Of a stretch of 64,000 nucleotides of DNA, positions 8,376 to 16,648 are shown one piece after another. Under the pieces are notes generated by a model. The model was not told the origin of the DNA, searched no databases, and saw only the letters and a program-made list of their open reading frames with translations. How positions within the stretch are numbered: position 1 is the stretch's first letter; each line of letters opens with the position of its first letter. The position numbers were made by a program, and so were the translations under genes. This DNA comes from Brevundimonas sp. (lineage in GTDB: Bacteria > Pseudomonadota > Alphaproteobacteria > Caulobacterales > Caulobacteraceae): NCBI RefSeq assembly GCF_030704825.1, contig NZ_JAUYNX010000011.1, positions 124,001-188,000 on the forward strand, written 5' to 3'.

Positions 8376-9100
8376 CCGCCTACGACGACGAGACCCTGAT
8401 GCGCCGCGTCGACGGCGAACTGTCCCCCGAGGCCGGCGCCGCCCTCGACGCCGCCGCCGCCGCCGACCCCGTCCTGGCCGGCCGGCTCGCGGCCCTGCGC
8501 AGCCTGCGCACCCTCGCCCGCGAGGCCGTCCCCGTCGCCCCCGATCCGCGCGACCAGGCCCTGGCCCGGCTGATCGCCGCAGCTCCGGCGAAACAGCCCC
8601 TCGGCCCCCGCCTCGCCGACGCCCTGCGTGACGCCTTCCAGCCCCGCCGCGCGCCCCTGTGGGCCGGCCTGGCCGCGGCCTGTTTCGTCGCCGGCCTGTC
8701 GCTCGGCTGGCTGGGCGGCGGACAGGCGGACGGCGGCTTCACGGTCGGCGATCACGGCGCCCTCGCCGAGCCCGGCCTGGTCCGCGTTCTCGACGCCCGC
8801 CTGACCGCCGACGGCCCCGACGCCGAGGGCCGCGCCGTCGGCCTGACCTTCCGCGACGCCGACGGCCGCTGGTGCCGCACCTTCCACGCCGGCCAGGCCC
8901 GCCTCGCCGGCCTGGCCTGCCGCGAGGGCGAGGGCTGGATCCTCCAGGCCCTGGCCCCCGCCGCCCCGCCCGCCGCCGGCCTGCGCGCCGCCGCCGCCGA
9001 CATCCCCGCCCCCGTCCTGGCCGCCGTCGACGCCGTCATCGCCGGCCAGACCCTCGACGCCCCGGCCGAGGCCCGGGTCCGAGACGCCGGCTGGCGCTGA
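8372..9100 (+). CDS. Membrane-anchored anti-sigma factor
   Basis: This 242-residue protein has a cytoplasmic N-terminal part that begins with the anti-sigma-like stretch DDETLMRRVDGELSPE. One transmembrane segment follows (about 92-112, WAGLAAACFVAGLSLGWLGG), then an extracytoplasmic domain of about 125 residues with two Cys (WCRTFH and LACREGEG). The position directly after the ECF gene with ATGA overlap, and the single-TM layout, fit transmembrane anti-sigma regulators. It lacks an obvious HxxxCxxC zinc motif. Release of the sigma factor by an envelope signal is inferred. Confidence 0.82.
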   Translation: MTAYDDETLMRRVDGELSPEAGAALDAAAAADPVLAGRLAALRSLRTLAREAVPVAPDPRDQALARLIAAAPAKQPLGPRLADALRDAFQPRRAPLWAGLAAACFVAGLSLGWLGGGQADGGFTVGDHGALAEPGLVRVLDARLTADGPDAEGRAVGLTFRDADGRWCRTFHAGQARLAGLACREGEGWILQALAPAAPPAAGLRAAAADIPAPVLAAVDAVIAGQTLDAPAEARVRDAGWR

Positions 9101-9115
9101 AAATCATCCGGCCGG

Positions 9116-9141
9116 GGATGAAACGGCGCAGCTCAATCGTT
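9116..9141 (+). promoter_or_regulatory. Second ECF-type promoter in the sigma operon
   Basis: GGATGAAACG, an 11-base spacer and TCGTT are found just after the anti-sigma stop codon. The predicted start of transcription is within a few bases of the ATG at 9150, suggesting a leaderless or nearly leaderless message. Confidence 0.62.
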
Positions 9142-9149
9142 GACCGTGC

Positions 9150-9323
9150 ATGGACGAAGACACCCTGCGCGCCCGCGCCGAACTCTGGCGCCGCCGCGCC
9201 GCCGAAACCCATGACCCGCGCGAACGGGCCTCGAACCAGGAGATCGCCGACCACTACGCGGCCGTCGCCGACCTCCTGGCCGCCCGCGCCCTGCGCCGCC
9301 CGCCCGGGGCCGAAGAGGCCTGA
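9150..9323 (+). CDS. 57-residue charged helical protein
   Basis: This short ORF encodes 57 residues, beginning MDEDTLRARAELWRRRAAE and ending in GAEEA. It is Arg/Glu/Ala-rich, predicted fully helical, and has no signal or membrane segment. Support for it being real comes from the matching ECF-type promoter 9 bases upstream and from codon use with strong third-position GC. No classical ribosome site is seen, which agrees with leaderless initiation. I do not recognise a family. Confidence 0.6.
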   Translation: MDEDTLRARAELWRRRAAETHDPRERASNQEIADHYAAVADLLAARALRRPPGAEEA

Positions 9324-9384
9324 CCCGCCCCCGCCCATCCGCTACAAGGGACGCCCGCGCCCGCCCGGCGCCCAGGAGCGTCCG

Positions 9385-10227
9385 ATGCGTCCCGCCCCCC
9401 TCCTCGCCCCCCTCCTCGCCCTCCTGCTGACCTTCGCCGCCCCCGCCGCCCAGGCGCAAACGCCCTCGCCCCCCGCGCCCGAAACCCTCCGCCTCGTCTG
9501 GGCCGACGAGTTCGAGGCCGACGGCCCGCCCGACCCGGCCCGCTGGACCTTCGACACCCACGCCAATCCCACCGGCTGGTACAACAACGAGGCCCAGTAC
9601 TATTCGGCCGCCCGCCCCGAGAACGCCCGCATCGAGAACGGCCTTCTGATCCTCGAGGCCCGGCGCGAAACCCTCGACCCCGCCCGCTTCCCCGACCACG
9701 GCGGCCAGAACTACACCTCGGCCCGCATGGTCAGCCGCGGCGCGGGCTGGACCTACGGCGTCTTCGAGGTCCGCGCCCGCATCCCCTGCGGCCGCGGGAC
9801 CTGGCCGGCCATCTGGATGCTGCCGGTCGCGCTCGAATCCTGGCCCGGGGACGGCGAGATCGACATCATGGAGCACGTCGGCCACCGCCCCGGCGTGGTC
9901 CACGGCACGGTCCACACCGGCGCCTACAACCACGTGGCCAAGACCCAGCGCGGCGCCGAGATCGCCGTCCCCGACGCCTGCGACGCCTTCCACCGCTACC
10001 AGGTCCGCTGGACCCCCGAGGCCGTGGTCTTCGCCCTCGACGACGTCGACTACCACCGCTTCGACAACGAACACACGGGCAAGCCCGCCTGGCCCTTCGA
10101 CCAGCCCTTCCAACTGATCCTCAACATCGCCGTCGGCGGCGACTGGGGCGGGGCGGAAGGCATCGACGACGCTGTGTTCCCGCAGCGGATGGAGGTGGAC
10201 TGGGTGCGGGTGTGGCAGGTCGAGTGA
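9385..10227 (+). CDS. Secreted glycoside hydrolase family 16 protein
   Basis: This 280-residue protein has a signal peptide (ending AQA-Q) followed by a single GH16 beta-sandwich. The nucleophile and acid/base motif is GEIDIMEH, with Glu158, Asp160 and Glu163. WPAIWMLP precedes it, and NIAVGGDWGG and EVDWVRVWQ close the domain. GH16 enzymes cleave beta-1,3/1,4-glucans, agarose, carrageenan and similar glycans; the laminarinase-like group is the likeliest here. An AGGAG site precedes the ATG. It follows the ECF operon by 61 bases and may be co-transcribed. Confidence 0.9.
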   Translation: MRPAPLLAPLLALLLTFAAPAAQAQTPSPPAPETLRLVWADEFEADGPPDPARWTFDTHANPTGWYNNEAQYYSAARPENARIENGLLILEARRETLDPARFPDHGGQNYTSARMVSRGAGWTYGVFEVRARIPCGRGTWPAIWMLPVALESWPGDGEIDIMEHVGHRPGVVHGTVHTGAYNHVAKTQRGAEIAVPDACDAFHRYQVRWTPEAVVFALDDVDYHRFDNEHTGKPAWPFDQPFQLILNIAVGGDWGGAEGIDDAVFPQRMEVDWVRVWQVE

Positions 10228-10251
10228 CGACCGGCGCGCCCCTGACGGCGG

Positions 10252-10671
10252 CTAGACGAGGACCGAATCGGCCTGACCGGGCCCGGGCAGGGGTCGACGA
10301 AGCAATCGGGCCACCCGCGCCAGAAGCTGGCCCTCGTTGAACGGCTTGGTCAGATAGTCCTTGGCGCCCAGGCCCACCGCCCGCCGCACATCGTCGCTGG
10401 CGTGCCGCGCCGTCAGGACAAGCACGGGGATCGGCTTGATCCCTTCGGTCGTCCGCAGCGCCTCCAGAACGCCGAAGCCGTCCATCTCGGGCATGTTGAT
10501 GTCCAGCACCATGGCGTCCGGGCGCAGTTCGGAGACCCGTTTCATGGCCTCGACCCCGTTCTTCGCCGTGTGCACGTCATAGCCCGCCATTTCCAGCCGG
10601 GTGCGGATCAGGTCCCGAACGCCGAGGTCGTCCTCGGCCACGAGAATTCGGGTTTTAGGCGACATTCGCAT
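10252..10671 (-). CDS. Single-domain response regulator
   Basis: This 139-residue protein consists of one receiver domain. The acidic pair EDD is near residue 15, the phospho-acceptor Asp is in MVLDINMP, the Thr is in VLTARH, and the Lys is in YLTKPF. No output domain follows. It overlaps the end of the upstream hybrid kinase gene by 17 bases, so the two are probably co-translated and act in one phosphorelay. A second ATG at 10665 is possible. Confidence 0.92.
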   Translation of the reverse strand: MRMSPKTRILVAEDDLGVRDLIRTRLEMAGYDVHTAKNGVEAMKRVSELRPDAMVLDINMPEMDGFGVLEALRTTEGIKPIPVLVLTARHASDDVRRAVGLGAKDYLTKPFNEGQLLARVARLLRRPLPGPGQADSVLV

Positions 10672-13360
10672 GCTCGCTGGCTGGCTCTTCCTCGAACGCC
10701 GTGGCGCGGGCCACGGCGGCGATCAGCGCGCCGGGCTCGACCGGCTTTGCGACGACCTCCTGGAAACCCACGGCCCTCAGCCGTTCGTGAGCGTCCGTGT
10801 CGGCGTCCGCCGTGAAGGCGAGGATGGGGGTGGCGTCATTCGGCCCCGGGACGGCCCGGATCCGGCGCAACGCTTCCTCCCCGTCGAGGCGGGGCATGCG
10901 CAGATCCATGAGGATGACGTCGAACGGCCATTCCGACGCCAGCTGGACCGCCTCCTCGCCGTCGCCCGCCTCGGTGACCTCGGCGCCGACGCCCGCCAGG
11001 TACAGCCGCGCCAGCTCCCGGTTGGTCGGGTGGTCGTCGGCGACCAGGACGCGGACGCCCGTGACCATGGCCGGCTCGGCCATCCCGCCCTCCGGGCCGG
11101 CCTCGGCGAGGGTGGCGCGGGCCGCCGGGATGCTGAACCAGAACCGGCTCCCTTGCCCGACCCGGCTCTCGACGCCGATCTCGCCGCCCATCGCCTCGAC
11201 CAGCCCCTTGCAGATCGCCAGGCCCAGGCCCGTGCCGCCCTGAACCCGGGTCAGGGTGCCGTCCACCTGCGAGAACCGCTTGAACAGCCGGTCCAGCTTG
11301 TCGGGCGGTATGCCGTCCCCGGTGTCGATGACCGCCACGGTCAGGACCGCGGCGGCCGGATCGTATCGCATCTGCAGGGTCACCCCGCCGGTCGTCGTGA
11401 ACTTCACCGCATTGCTGACGAGGTTGAGAAGCACCTGGCGAACCCGGTCCGGGTCGACGGCGATGACCAGGTCTTCGCCCAGATCGTCGCCGTCCAGGGT
11501 GAGACCCAGATCCTTGGCCCCGGCCTGCGGCGTGAACAGGTCCAGCGTGGACCGTCCCAGCCTGGCGAGAGACACGGGTTCGACCTGGATACTCACCTGG
11601 CCGGCTTCCAGTTTCGAGAAATCCAGGATGTCGTTGACGGTGCAAAGCAGGGCGCGGCTGGCGTCGCCGACCCGCTCGACATAGGCGCGGGTCAGGTCGG
11701 TCAGATCGGCCTGCTCGGCCGCCAGCCGGGTGAAGCCGATGATGCTGGTCAGCGGCGTGCGCAGCTCGTGGCTCATATTGGCCAGGAACTCCCCCTTGAC
11801 CGCCGCCGCAGCCTCGGCCTCCTCCTGCGCCAGCCTGAGCCGGGCTTCGAGGGTCTTCTGATCCGTCACGTCCACGATGGTGCCGATCACCGCGGTGATC
11901 TCGCCGGCCGGACCGCGCTCGACGCGGCTGTTGCCCTCCAGATACCGGACGTCGCCGTCGGAGCGCACGATCCGCGTGATCGAGTTTTCGTCGCTCTGCC
12001 CCGACAGCATCCCCTTCAGCCGCGCCGCGGCCTCCCCGGCGTCGTCGGGATGGGTCATCCCCATAAGCGCCTCCAGATCCAGCGGCATGTCGGGATCGAC
12101 GCCGTAGATCCGGTACATCTGCGCCGACCATGTGACCTCGCGCGTCAGCGGGTCCAGCCGCCAGTTGCCCAGGCCGGCCACCGTCTCGGCGACCTCGGCC
12201 CGCCGGGCCAGTTCCTCGGCCCGGTCGCGCGCCTGGGCCATCTCCGCTTCGGCGCGCTTCAGGTCGGTGATGTCGACGCTGACCGAGACCGTCCCCCCGT
12301 CCCCGGTGCGGCGTTCCGTGATCCGCAGCCAGCGCCCGGCGGCGGTCTGCTGGGTCAGGCTCGGCGTATCGCCCCAGCGCGCGGCCTTGCGCTCGTCCAG
12401 CCACTCCGCCTCGCGCCCGATGGCGTCGGGATAGACCCCATGGACGACGCTGGTCTCCAACAGGTGCGAGAACGGCATGCCGGCATACGGATCGACCCCG
12501 CCCAGCCCGCAAAGGTCGGCGTACTGGGTGTTCCAGGCCACCAGCCGGTCCGAGGCGTCGTAGAAGGCCAGGCCTTCCGGCATGACGTCCAGCGCCTCGC
12601 GCAGGCGGCGCAGATTGCCGTTGCGGCTGGCGGTGTCGAACGCCACCCCGCCGATCGCCGTGATCAGGATCAGCCCCGTCACCGCCACCGAGATGGCGAC
12701 CATCATCGGGTCCGACATCATCGAGGCGGGCACCGGTATGTCGAAGTCCGGCACGATCGTCACGGCTGTCATCCCGGTGAAATGCATGCCGACGATGCCG
12801 AGCGTCAGCAGCCCGGCCGCCGACGCCTGGCGCCGCCACCCCGAGCCGGGGTGGGAGACGTACAGGGCCGCGCCGGCGAACGCGGCGCCGATCAGCACCG
12901 AGGCCCAGACATAGGCCATGTCCCACTGCAGGACGCCGGTGGTCCGGTACCCGCTCATGCCCACATAGTGCATGAAGGTGATGCCCAGTCCGACCAGCAC
13001 GCCGCCGCCGATCGCGGCGGCCGGGCGCCGCCCCTCCGCCACCGCCGCCGACCCCACGGCGAAGCCCAGGGTCGTGCTGAGCACGGCGACGCCCAGCGAC
13101 CCCATGGTGGGCAGGGCCGCATAGCCGGTCGGCAGGCCGGTCTTGAACGCCAGCATGGCGACGAAATGGGTCGTCCAGATGCCCGAGCCGGCCACCAGGC
13201 CGGTCATGGCCAGCCACGCCCAGCGCCGCCACATCGGAAAGCCGGGCACCCTGGAATAGAGGAAGAAGGTCGCCACAGTGGCCACGGCGCACACCAGGGC
13301 GGCGACCAGCACCATCCGCCAGTCGTGCTCCGTGGCGATGCACAGAAATACATTGATCAT
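10655..13360 (-). CDS. MHYT-domain hybrid sensor histidine kinase
   Basis: This protein of about 901 residues starts with an MHYT membrane sensor of about seven helices, showing the signature in three versions (TTHFVAML, FMHYVGMSG, GMHFTGMT). It then has two PAS domains, a HisKA domain with the phospho-His in NMSHELRTP, a HATPase with DTGDGIPP and GTGLGLAI, and a C-terminal receiver (ADDHPTN, LMDLRMP, AKPVE). MHYT is thought to sense diatomic gases through metal, known from family studies only. I prefer the ATG at 13360 (GGAG 8 bases upstream, MHYT begins directly) over 13393. Confidence 0.9.
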   Translation of the reverse strand: MINVFLCIATEHDWRMVLVAALVCAVATVATFFLYSRVPGFPMWRRWAWLAMTGLVAGSGIWTTHFVAMLAFKTGLPTGYAALPTMGSLGVAVLSTTLGFAVGSAAVAEGRRPAAAIGGGVLVGLGITFMHYVGMSGYRTTGVLQWDMAYVWASVLIGAAFAGAALYVSHPGSGWRRQASAAGLLTLGIVGMHFTGMTAVTIVPDFDIPVPASMMSDPMMVAISVAVTGLILITAIGGVAFDTASRNGNLRRLREALDVMPEGLAFYDASDRLVAWNTQYADLCGLGGVDPYAGMPFSHLLETSVVHGVYPDAIGREAEWLDERKAARWGDTPSLTQQTAAGRWLRITERRTGDGGTVSVSVDITDLKRAEAEMAQARDRAEELARRAEVAETVAGLGNWRLDPLTREVTWSAQMYRIYGVDPDMPLDLEALMGMTHPDDAGEAAARLKGMLSGQSDENSITRIVRSDGDVRYLEGNSRVERGPAGEITAVIGTIVDVTDQKTLEARLRLAQEEAEAAAAVKGEFLANMSHELRTPLTSIIGFTRLAAEQADLTDLTRAYVERVGDASRALLCTVNDILDFSKLEAGQVSIQVEPVSLARLGRSTLDLFTPQAGAKDLGLTLDGDDLGEDLVIAVDPDRVRQVLLNLVSNAVKFTTTGGVTLQMRYDPAAAVLTVAVIDTGDGIPPDKLDRLFKRFSQVDGTLTRVQGGTGLGLAICKGLVEAMGGEIGVESRVGQGSRFWFSIPAARATLAEAGPEGGMAEPAMVTGVRVLVADDHPTNRELARLYLAGVGAEVTEAGDGEEAVQLASEWPFDVILMDLRMPRLDGEEALRRIRAVPGPNDATPILAFTADADTDAHERLRAVGFQEVVAKPVEPGALIAAVARATAFEEEPASEHANVA

Positions 13361-13477
13361 CGCGGCCGCTCCGAGCGCATCCCGGCCCAGCATCGCCGCT
13401 TATCGTTAACGTATCGGTTCCTTGACCGGGATCCGCTGTCCCGGAGGCACACCGGACGTGGCGTCCGTCAGGCAGAC

Positions 13478-13532
13478 GTCCGCTTCTGACTCATAGCGGC
13501 GGTTCGAAGAGGCCGCTTTCAGGCCGAAAGCT
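13478..13532. repeat. Degenerate TCCGCTT-type interspersed repeat
   Basis: Two imperfect inverted units lie side by side: CCGCT ... AGCGG at 13482-13499, and GCTTTC aggcc GAAAGC at 13515-13531. They resemble the short TGTCCGCTTT...AAAGCGGACA intergenic repeats I associate with Caulobacterales genomes, but decayed. Similar fragments appear at 17977, 18852 and 18877. Confidence 0.4.
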
Positions 13533-13553
13533 GCGTTGGGCCAAGGCGGGCCG

Positions 13554-14174
13554 TCATTTGATCCGCAAGTCTGAGTCATATTGTTCAGCTTTGAGGCGCC
13601 GCCGGGGGCGGGGGCTGAGTGGTGCCAGGACGAAGGCCAGGCTCACTAGTCGCTCCCGGCCCGTCGCTTTCCGTTGGCTCGTGAGCTCGCTGAGGCGCTC
13701 AAGAAGGCGCGATATCTCGCGCAAGTCTTCCTTGCTCACCCAGCCCTTGTTACGGGAGGCCCACAGATCCCGGTCCGGGCCTGCCGCTACTGTCTCCGTG
13801 GCCTTGAGCGCGGCACCAAAGTCGTCGACGGCGACTTGGACGAGCGCCTTGGCGAACGCGCCCAGCTCGCGCCCGTTTCCCTGCGCACCCAGATCGTAAG
13901 CCAGGCGTATTGGTCCGGGCCCCTCGCCGCCCAACCGATACAGACGCTCGTCATCTGCTGTTGAGGCCTCTTCCACCAGCCCGCTCTCCGCCAAGGCGCG
14001 CACGTGATAGTAGAGTCCGTCTGCGGGGCGTCCCAGATGCTCCGCCATGGCCGCAATGCTGGCTTCGCCGCCCAAAGCCGCCAAGGTGTCCACGACCTCC
14101 TGCCGAACAGGCGAACTCAGCAACCGGACATGTTCCGGGTCGCGAACGGCGCTTCGAACGAACGGCTTGACCAT
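13554..14174 (-). CDS. ArsR-type winged-helix regulator
   Basis: This 206-residue protein begins MVKPFVRSAVRDPEHVRLLSSPVRQEVVDTL. The winged helix continues with GGEASIAAMAEHLGRPADGLYYHVRALAESGLVEE, and a helical C-terminal domain of about 110 residues follows. The start at 14174 has GAGG 8 bases upstream; the open frame extending to 14645 is not used. It is divergent from an S41 peptidase, with a perfect palindrome between them, so autoregulation and control of the peptidase are likely. No metal-binding Cys cluster is evident, so it is probably not a metal sensor. Confidence 0.82.
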   Translation of the reverse strand: MVKPFVRSAVRDPEHVRLLSSPVRQEVVDTLAALGGEASIAAMAEHLGRPADGLYYHVRALAESGLVEEASTADDERLYRLGGEGPGPIRLAYDLGAQGNGRELGAFAKALVQVAVDDFGAALKATETVAAGPDRDLWASRNKGWVSKEDLREISRLLERLSELTSQRKATGRERLVSLAFVLAPLSPRPRRRLKAEQYDSDLRIK

Positions 14175-14188
14175 ATCAAAAACCTCTG

Positions 14189-14213
14189 TTGAAATATGCG
14201 CATTATATTTCAA
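14189..14213. promoter_or_regulatory. Palindromic operator between ArsR and S41 peptidase
   Basis: Nine-base arms TTGAAATAT and ATATTTCAA are separated by seven bases. It is AT-rich in an otherwise very GC-rich context and lies 15 bases upstream of the regulator's start codon. It is the probable binding site of the adjacent regulator. Confidence 0.75.
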
Positions 14214-14261
14214 CAAACGGAGCGACCGGCAACCCCGGCGCCCCGAATTGGGGCGACCGTG

Positions 14262-15608
14262 ATGGCGGACCTTTTCAAGCGACTTGGCATGGCCTTCATG
14301 GTTGCGGCTCTGGCAGGCGGCGCGGCCAAGGCCGAAGAGACACCGGTCTCGGTCACCGACCTCCGGGCGGACCTGCGGATGGCGGTCGAGACGATCGAGC
14401 AGAACCATCCAGATCTCGCCCATTCTGCGAGCAGGGATGACCTTGAGCGCGCCTACCGGTCTATAGAGCGGGGTCTGGACCGACCAATGACCCGGACCCA
14501 AGCTTGGTCCGCACTTGCGCAGCTGAACCCCGTGCTGGCCGACGGGCACCTCTTTATCGGTCTGCCCGACTGGCGCCAGGAGAGCGCGCGGGCCCTGACC
14601 GACGGCGGAGCCTTTTTCCCGTTTGAAGTCAGCATCGACGCGCAAGGCGACTTGCAGATCGTTTCCGCCCTAGGTGGGGCACCAACGCCTTATGCCGGCC
14701 AGCGCATCCGAAGGATCAATGGACGGGATGCGGATCAGGTCGTGCGCGAATTATTGACGCGCGTGCACGGCGACACACCGGCGTTCCGATCAGCCCTGCT
14801 GGCTCAGCGCTGGTGGCTCTTCTATGACAAGGTCTACGATACGCCCGCTACGTTCGATCTCGAGCTGGCGCACTCCGGCCTCAAGACCATCGCCGCCAGT
14901 CATGAGACGCCCGCCCTGTTGCAAGACGAAGCGAGCTTCGAGCGGATGTTTCGATGCGAGGTCGGCGAACAGGTTGCCATTCTCACGGCCAGTACGTTTG
15001 CATGGGGTGACCAAGCGCAGTTCTTCGCATTCACACATGACTGTTTCGCGAGGATCGCCGCGGCGGGCTTGAGCGAGCTCATCATCGACATTCGCCACAA
15101 CGGGGGCGGGGACGACGATATGTGGCGCGAGGGCCTGCTCCGATACATTGCCGACCGGCCATACAGGCACGGCTCACGATACATTAAACGGGTGCTTGAG
15201 CCGGGAGCACCTGGCGAAGTCGTGGGCCAACTGATCTCGGGCGTGATCGAATCCGAGACGGTGCCGCCTCCCTCCGAGCCGCTGAAGTTCAGAGGCGAGG
15301 TAGTCGTACTGGTGGGCCCGCAAACCTACTCCTCCGCCGTGCTCTTCAGCAACGTGGTTCAAGACTATGGTTTCGCTAGGGTGGCAGGGACGGGCGGTGC
15401 GGTCCGAACGCGCCAGTCCGGCAGCGTCCAGACACTTCGTCTGCCCAACACCGGTCTACTGCTGTTCTATCCCAGGTTTGTCCTCGACCGCCCCTCGGGT
15501 GCGGAGACCTCCACCTATGTCGAACCCGATATGCCACTTCCCGAAGATCGGCTTCAAGAACAGTCGGCGGTGACCGCGCTGGGATACCGCATTGTCTGCG
15601 GGCATTGA
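14262..15608 (+). CDS. Secreted S41-family peptidase-like protein
   Basis: This 448-residue protein has a signal peptide (ending AKA-EE), a helical N-terminal domain and a C-terminal S41 (C-terminal processing/tricorn-type) core. LIIDIRHNGGGDDDMW and VVVLVGPQTYSSAVLFSN carry the expected catalytic Ser at 357 or 358. A canonical PDZ domain is not obvious. The start at 14262 is chosen because the signal peptide begins there; the open frame from 14196 would cross the operator. It is divergent from and probably controlled by the ArsR-type gene. GC content looks slightly lower than in flanking genes, which may mean transfer. Confidence 0.75.
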   Translation: MADLFKRLGMAFMVAALAGGAAKAEETPVSVTDLRADLRMAVETIEQNHPDLAHSASRDDLERAYRSIERGLDRPMTRTQAWSALAQLNPVLADGHLFIGLPDWRQESARALTDGGAFFPFEVSIDAQGDLQIVSALGGAPTPYAGQRIRRINGRDADQVVRELLTRVHGDTPAFRSALLAQRWWLFYDKVYDTPATFDLELAHSGLKTIAASHETPALLQDEASFERMFRCEVGEQVAILTASTFAWGDQAQFFAFTHDCFARIAAAGLSELIIDIRHNGGGDDDMWREGLLRYIADRPYRHGSRYIKRVLEPGAPGEVVGQLISGVIESETVPPPSEPLKFRGEVVVLVGPQTYSSAVLFSNVVQDYGFARVAGTGGAVRTRQSGSVQTLRLPNTGLLLFYPRFVLDRPSGAETSTYVEPDMPLPEDRLQEQSAVTALGYRIVCGH

Positions 15609-15940
15609 TCAGGGACGTCGACCCTGAGCGCATTGGCTTAAACAGTTCAGCCGCCGACGGCTTTTGCAACGGCCTCACAGCCTTCCGCTATCGCGCTCGG
15701 CGTCAGGTTGTTCGCGTAAGTCACCACCAATGACGAGCAGGCGTCGAATGGGTCTAGATACAAGTTCGGTGAGGACGGGCTGGTCCGCGTCGTGACTGCG
15801 GTCGTTCAATACAGATAACGTATCAAAGCGAAAGCGTTGGCGACGTACTTCGAAGGTCTGTTTTGCCTGCCGGGCGGAAAGTCCGCTATTGGCGCTTCAC
15901 CGACTTGTTCCTGGCCCGTCACCGCCCTTGGCTCCCGGGG
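15609..15940. other. 332-base gap without a recognisable gene
   Basis: No ORF with credible codon use, no RNA gene and no clear terminator is visible between the S41 peptidase and the end of the heat-shock operon. Base composition is less GC-rich and irregular, as in decayed sequence. Confidence 0.5.
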
Positions 15941-16216
15941 CTACGCCGCCTCTAGTACAATAGCAGGATCGCGAAGTCGCGGCTCAGCTCCCTTCTCGGG
16001 AGAGATGAGCGCTGGGCTCAAGAAGCGGCCGCCCAGCGAGCCGTCTCGCAGGTGGATATGAATCTCGCAGGGCGTTCCCGCCTTGGCGAGCCGGTTGGCG
16101 AGTTCCATGGCGGCGCATTCGGCCGCCCGCCCGCTGAGAAAGACGAGATCGTTTTCGATCTGATCGCTCCGGACCGTCCAGCCGTCGGCAAGCGGCCGGA
16201 CATCGATGATGCGCAT
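15941..16216 (-). CDS. Small hypothetical protein, last gene of hsp20 operon
   Basis: This 91-residue soluble protein (MRIIDVRPLADGWTVRSD...) has the short beta-strand, helix, beta-strand pattern of DUF2188-like proteins, in which a Trp-x-Val segment is followed by an Ala-rich helix. It lies 27 bases after the preceding gene, on the same strand as the two Hsp20 genes. A heat-shock-linked role is inferred from position only. Confidence 0.6.
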   Translation of the reverse strand: MRIIDVRPLADGWTVRSDQIENDLVFLSGRAAECAAMELANRLAKAGTPCEIHIHLRDGSLGGRFLSPALISPEKGAEPRLRDPAIVLEAA

Positions 16217-16243
16217 GGTCGAGTTCCGAGTGTTGTGGATAGG

Positions 16244-16564
16244 TCAGTGGGTCGGGGCGTCCTTGGCGGGCGCCATTGCGTCCAGGCGTTTCAGCGCCGC
16301 ACACACCTCGTCCAGCGGGACGGGCCCGGCCGTGCCGAGCAGCCATCGCAGGCGTGGATCGTCCCGCAGCGCCGAGGCGTCCGATGCCCAGGACGAGAGA
16401 ATCTCGCGCTTCTCATCATACGTCAGATCCCGGTCCTTCAGCACCTCGGTCGGGTGCTGGAATCCCACGGCCGGCCGGACGCCGCGTTCAAGGGCGGTCC
16501 TGAGGCTGTACGGCATATCGCCGTAGGGTTCGAAGATTTGTTCCGAGGTCGCAAGCCGCATCAT
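16244..16564 (-). CDS. Hypothetical protein of the hsp20 operon
   Basis: This 106-residue soluble protein carries TEVLKDRDLTYDEKREILSSWASDASAL. That DEKRxILxSWASDA signature is, from memory, shared by small alphaproteobacterial proteins of unknown function often found near hsp20 genes. ATG at 16564 (or the adjacent one at 16561) follows AGGAG by five bases. It is the third gene of the operon that starts at the ROSE element. Confidence 0.7.
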   Translation of the reverse strand: MMRLATSEQIFEPYGDMPYSLRTALERGVRPAVGFQHPTEVLKDRDLTYDEKREILSSWASDASALRDDPRLRWLLGTAGPVPLDEVCAALKRLDAMAPAKDAPTH

Positions 16565-16648
16565 CGTCTCTCCTGTCTTCTCCTTTCTCCCAAGGGCGTT
16601 CATGCGGGGAGGGAAGGCGCCGGCCCCGGATGGGGCCGGCGCCGGCGA

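Noticed and set aside
13333..13400. GGAAC and CGTT upstream of the MHYT kinase as a general-stress promoter
   Set aside because: The spacing is only five bases, far from the 16-17 needed.
10601..13489. 962-residue open frame on the plus strand opposite the MHYT kinase
   Set aside because: It is Arg/Gly/His/Gln-rich without domains and is the mirror of a gene with clear kinase motifs. Long antisense frames are expected at this GC content.
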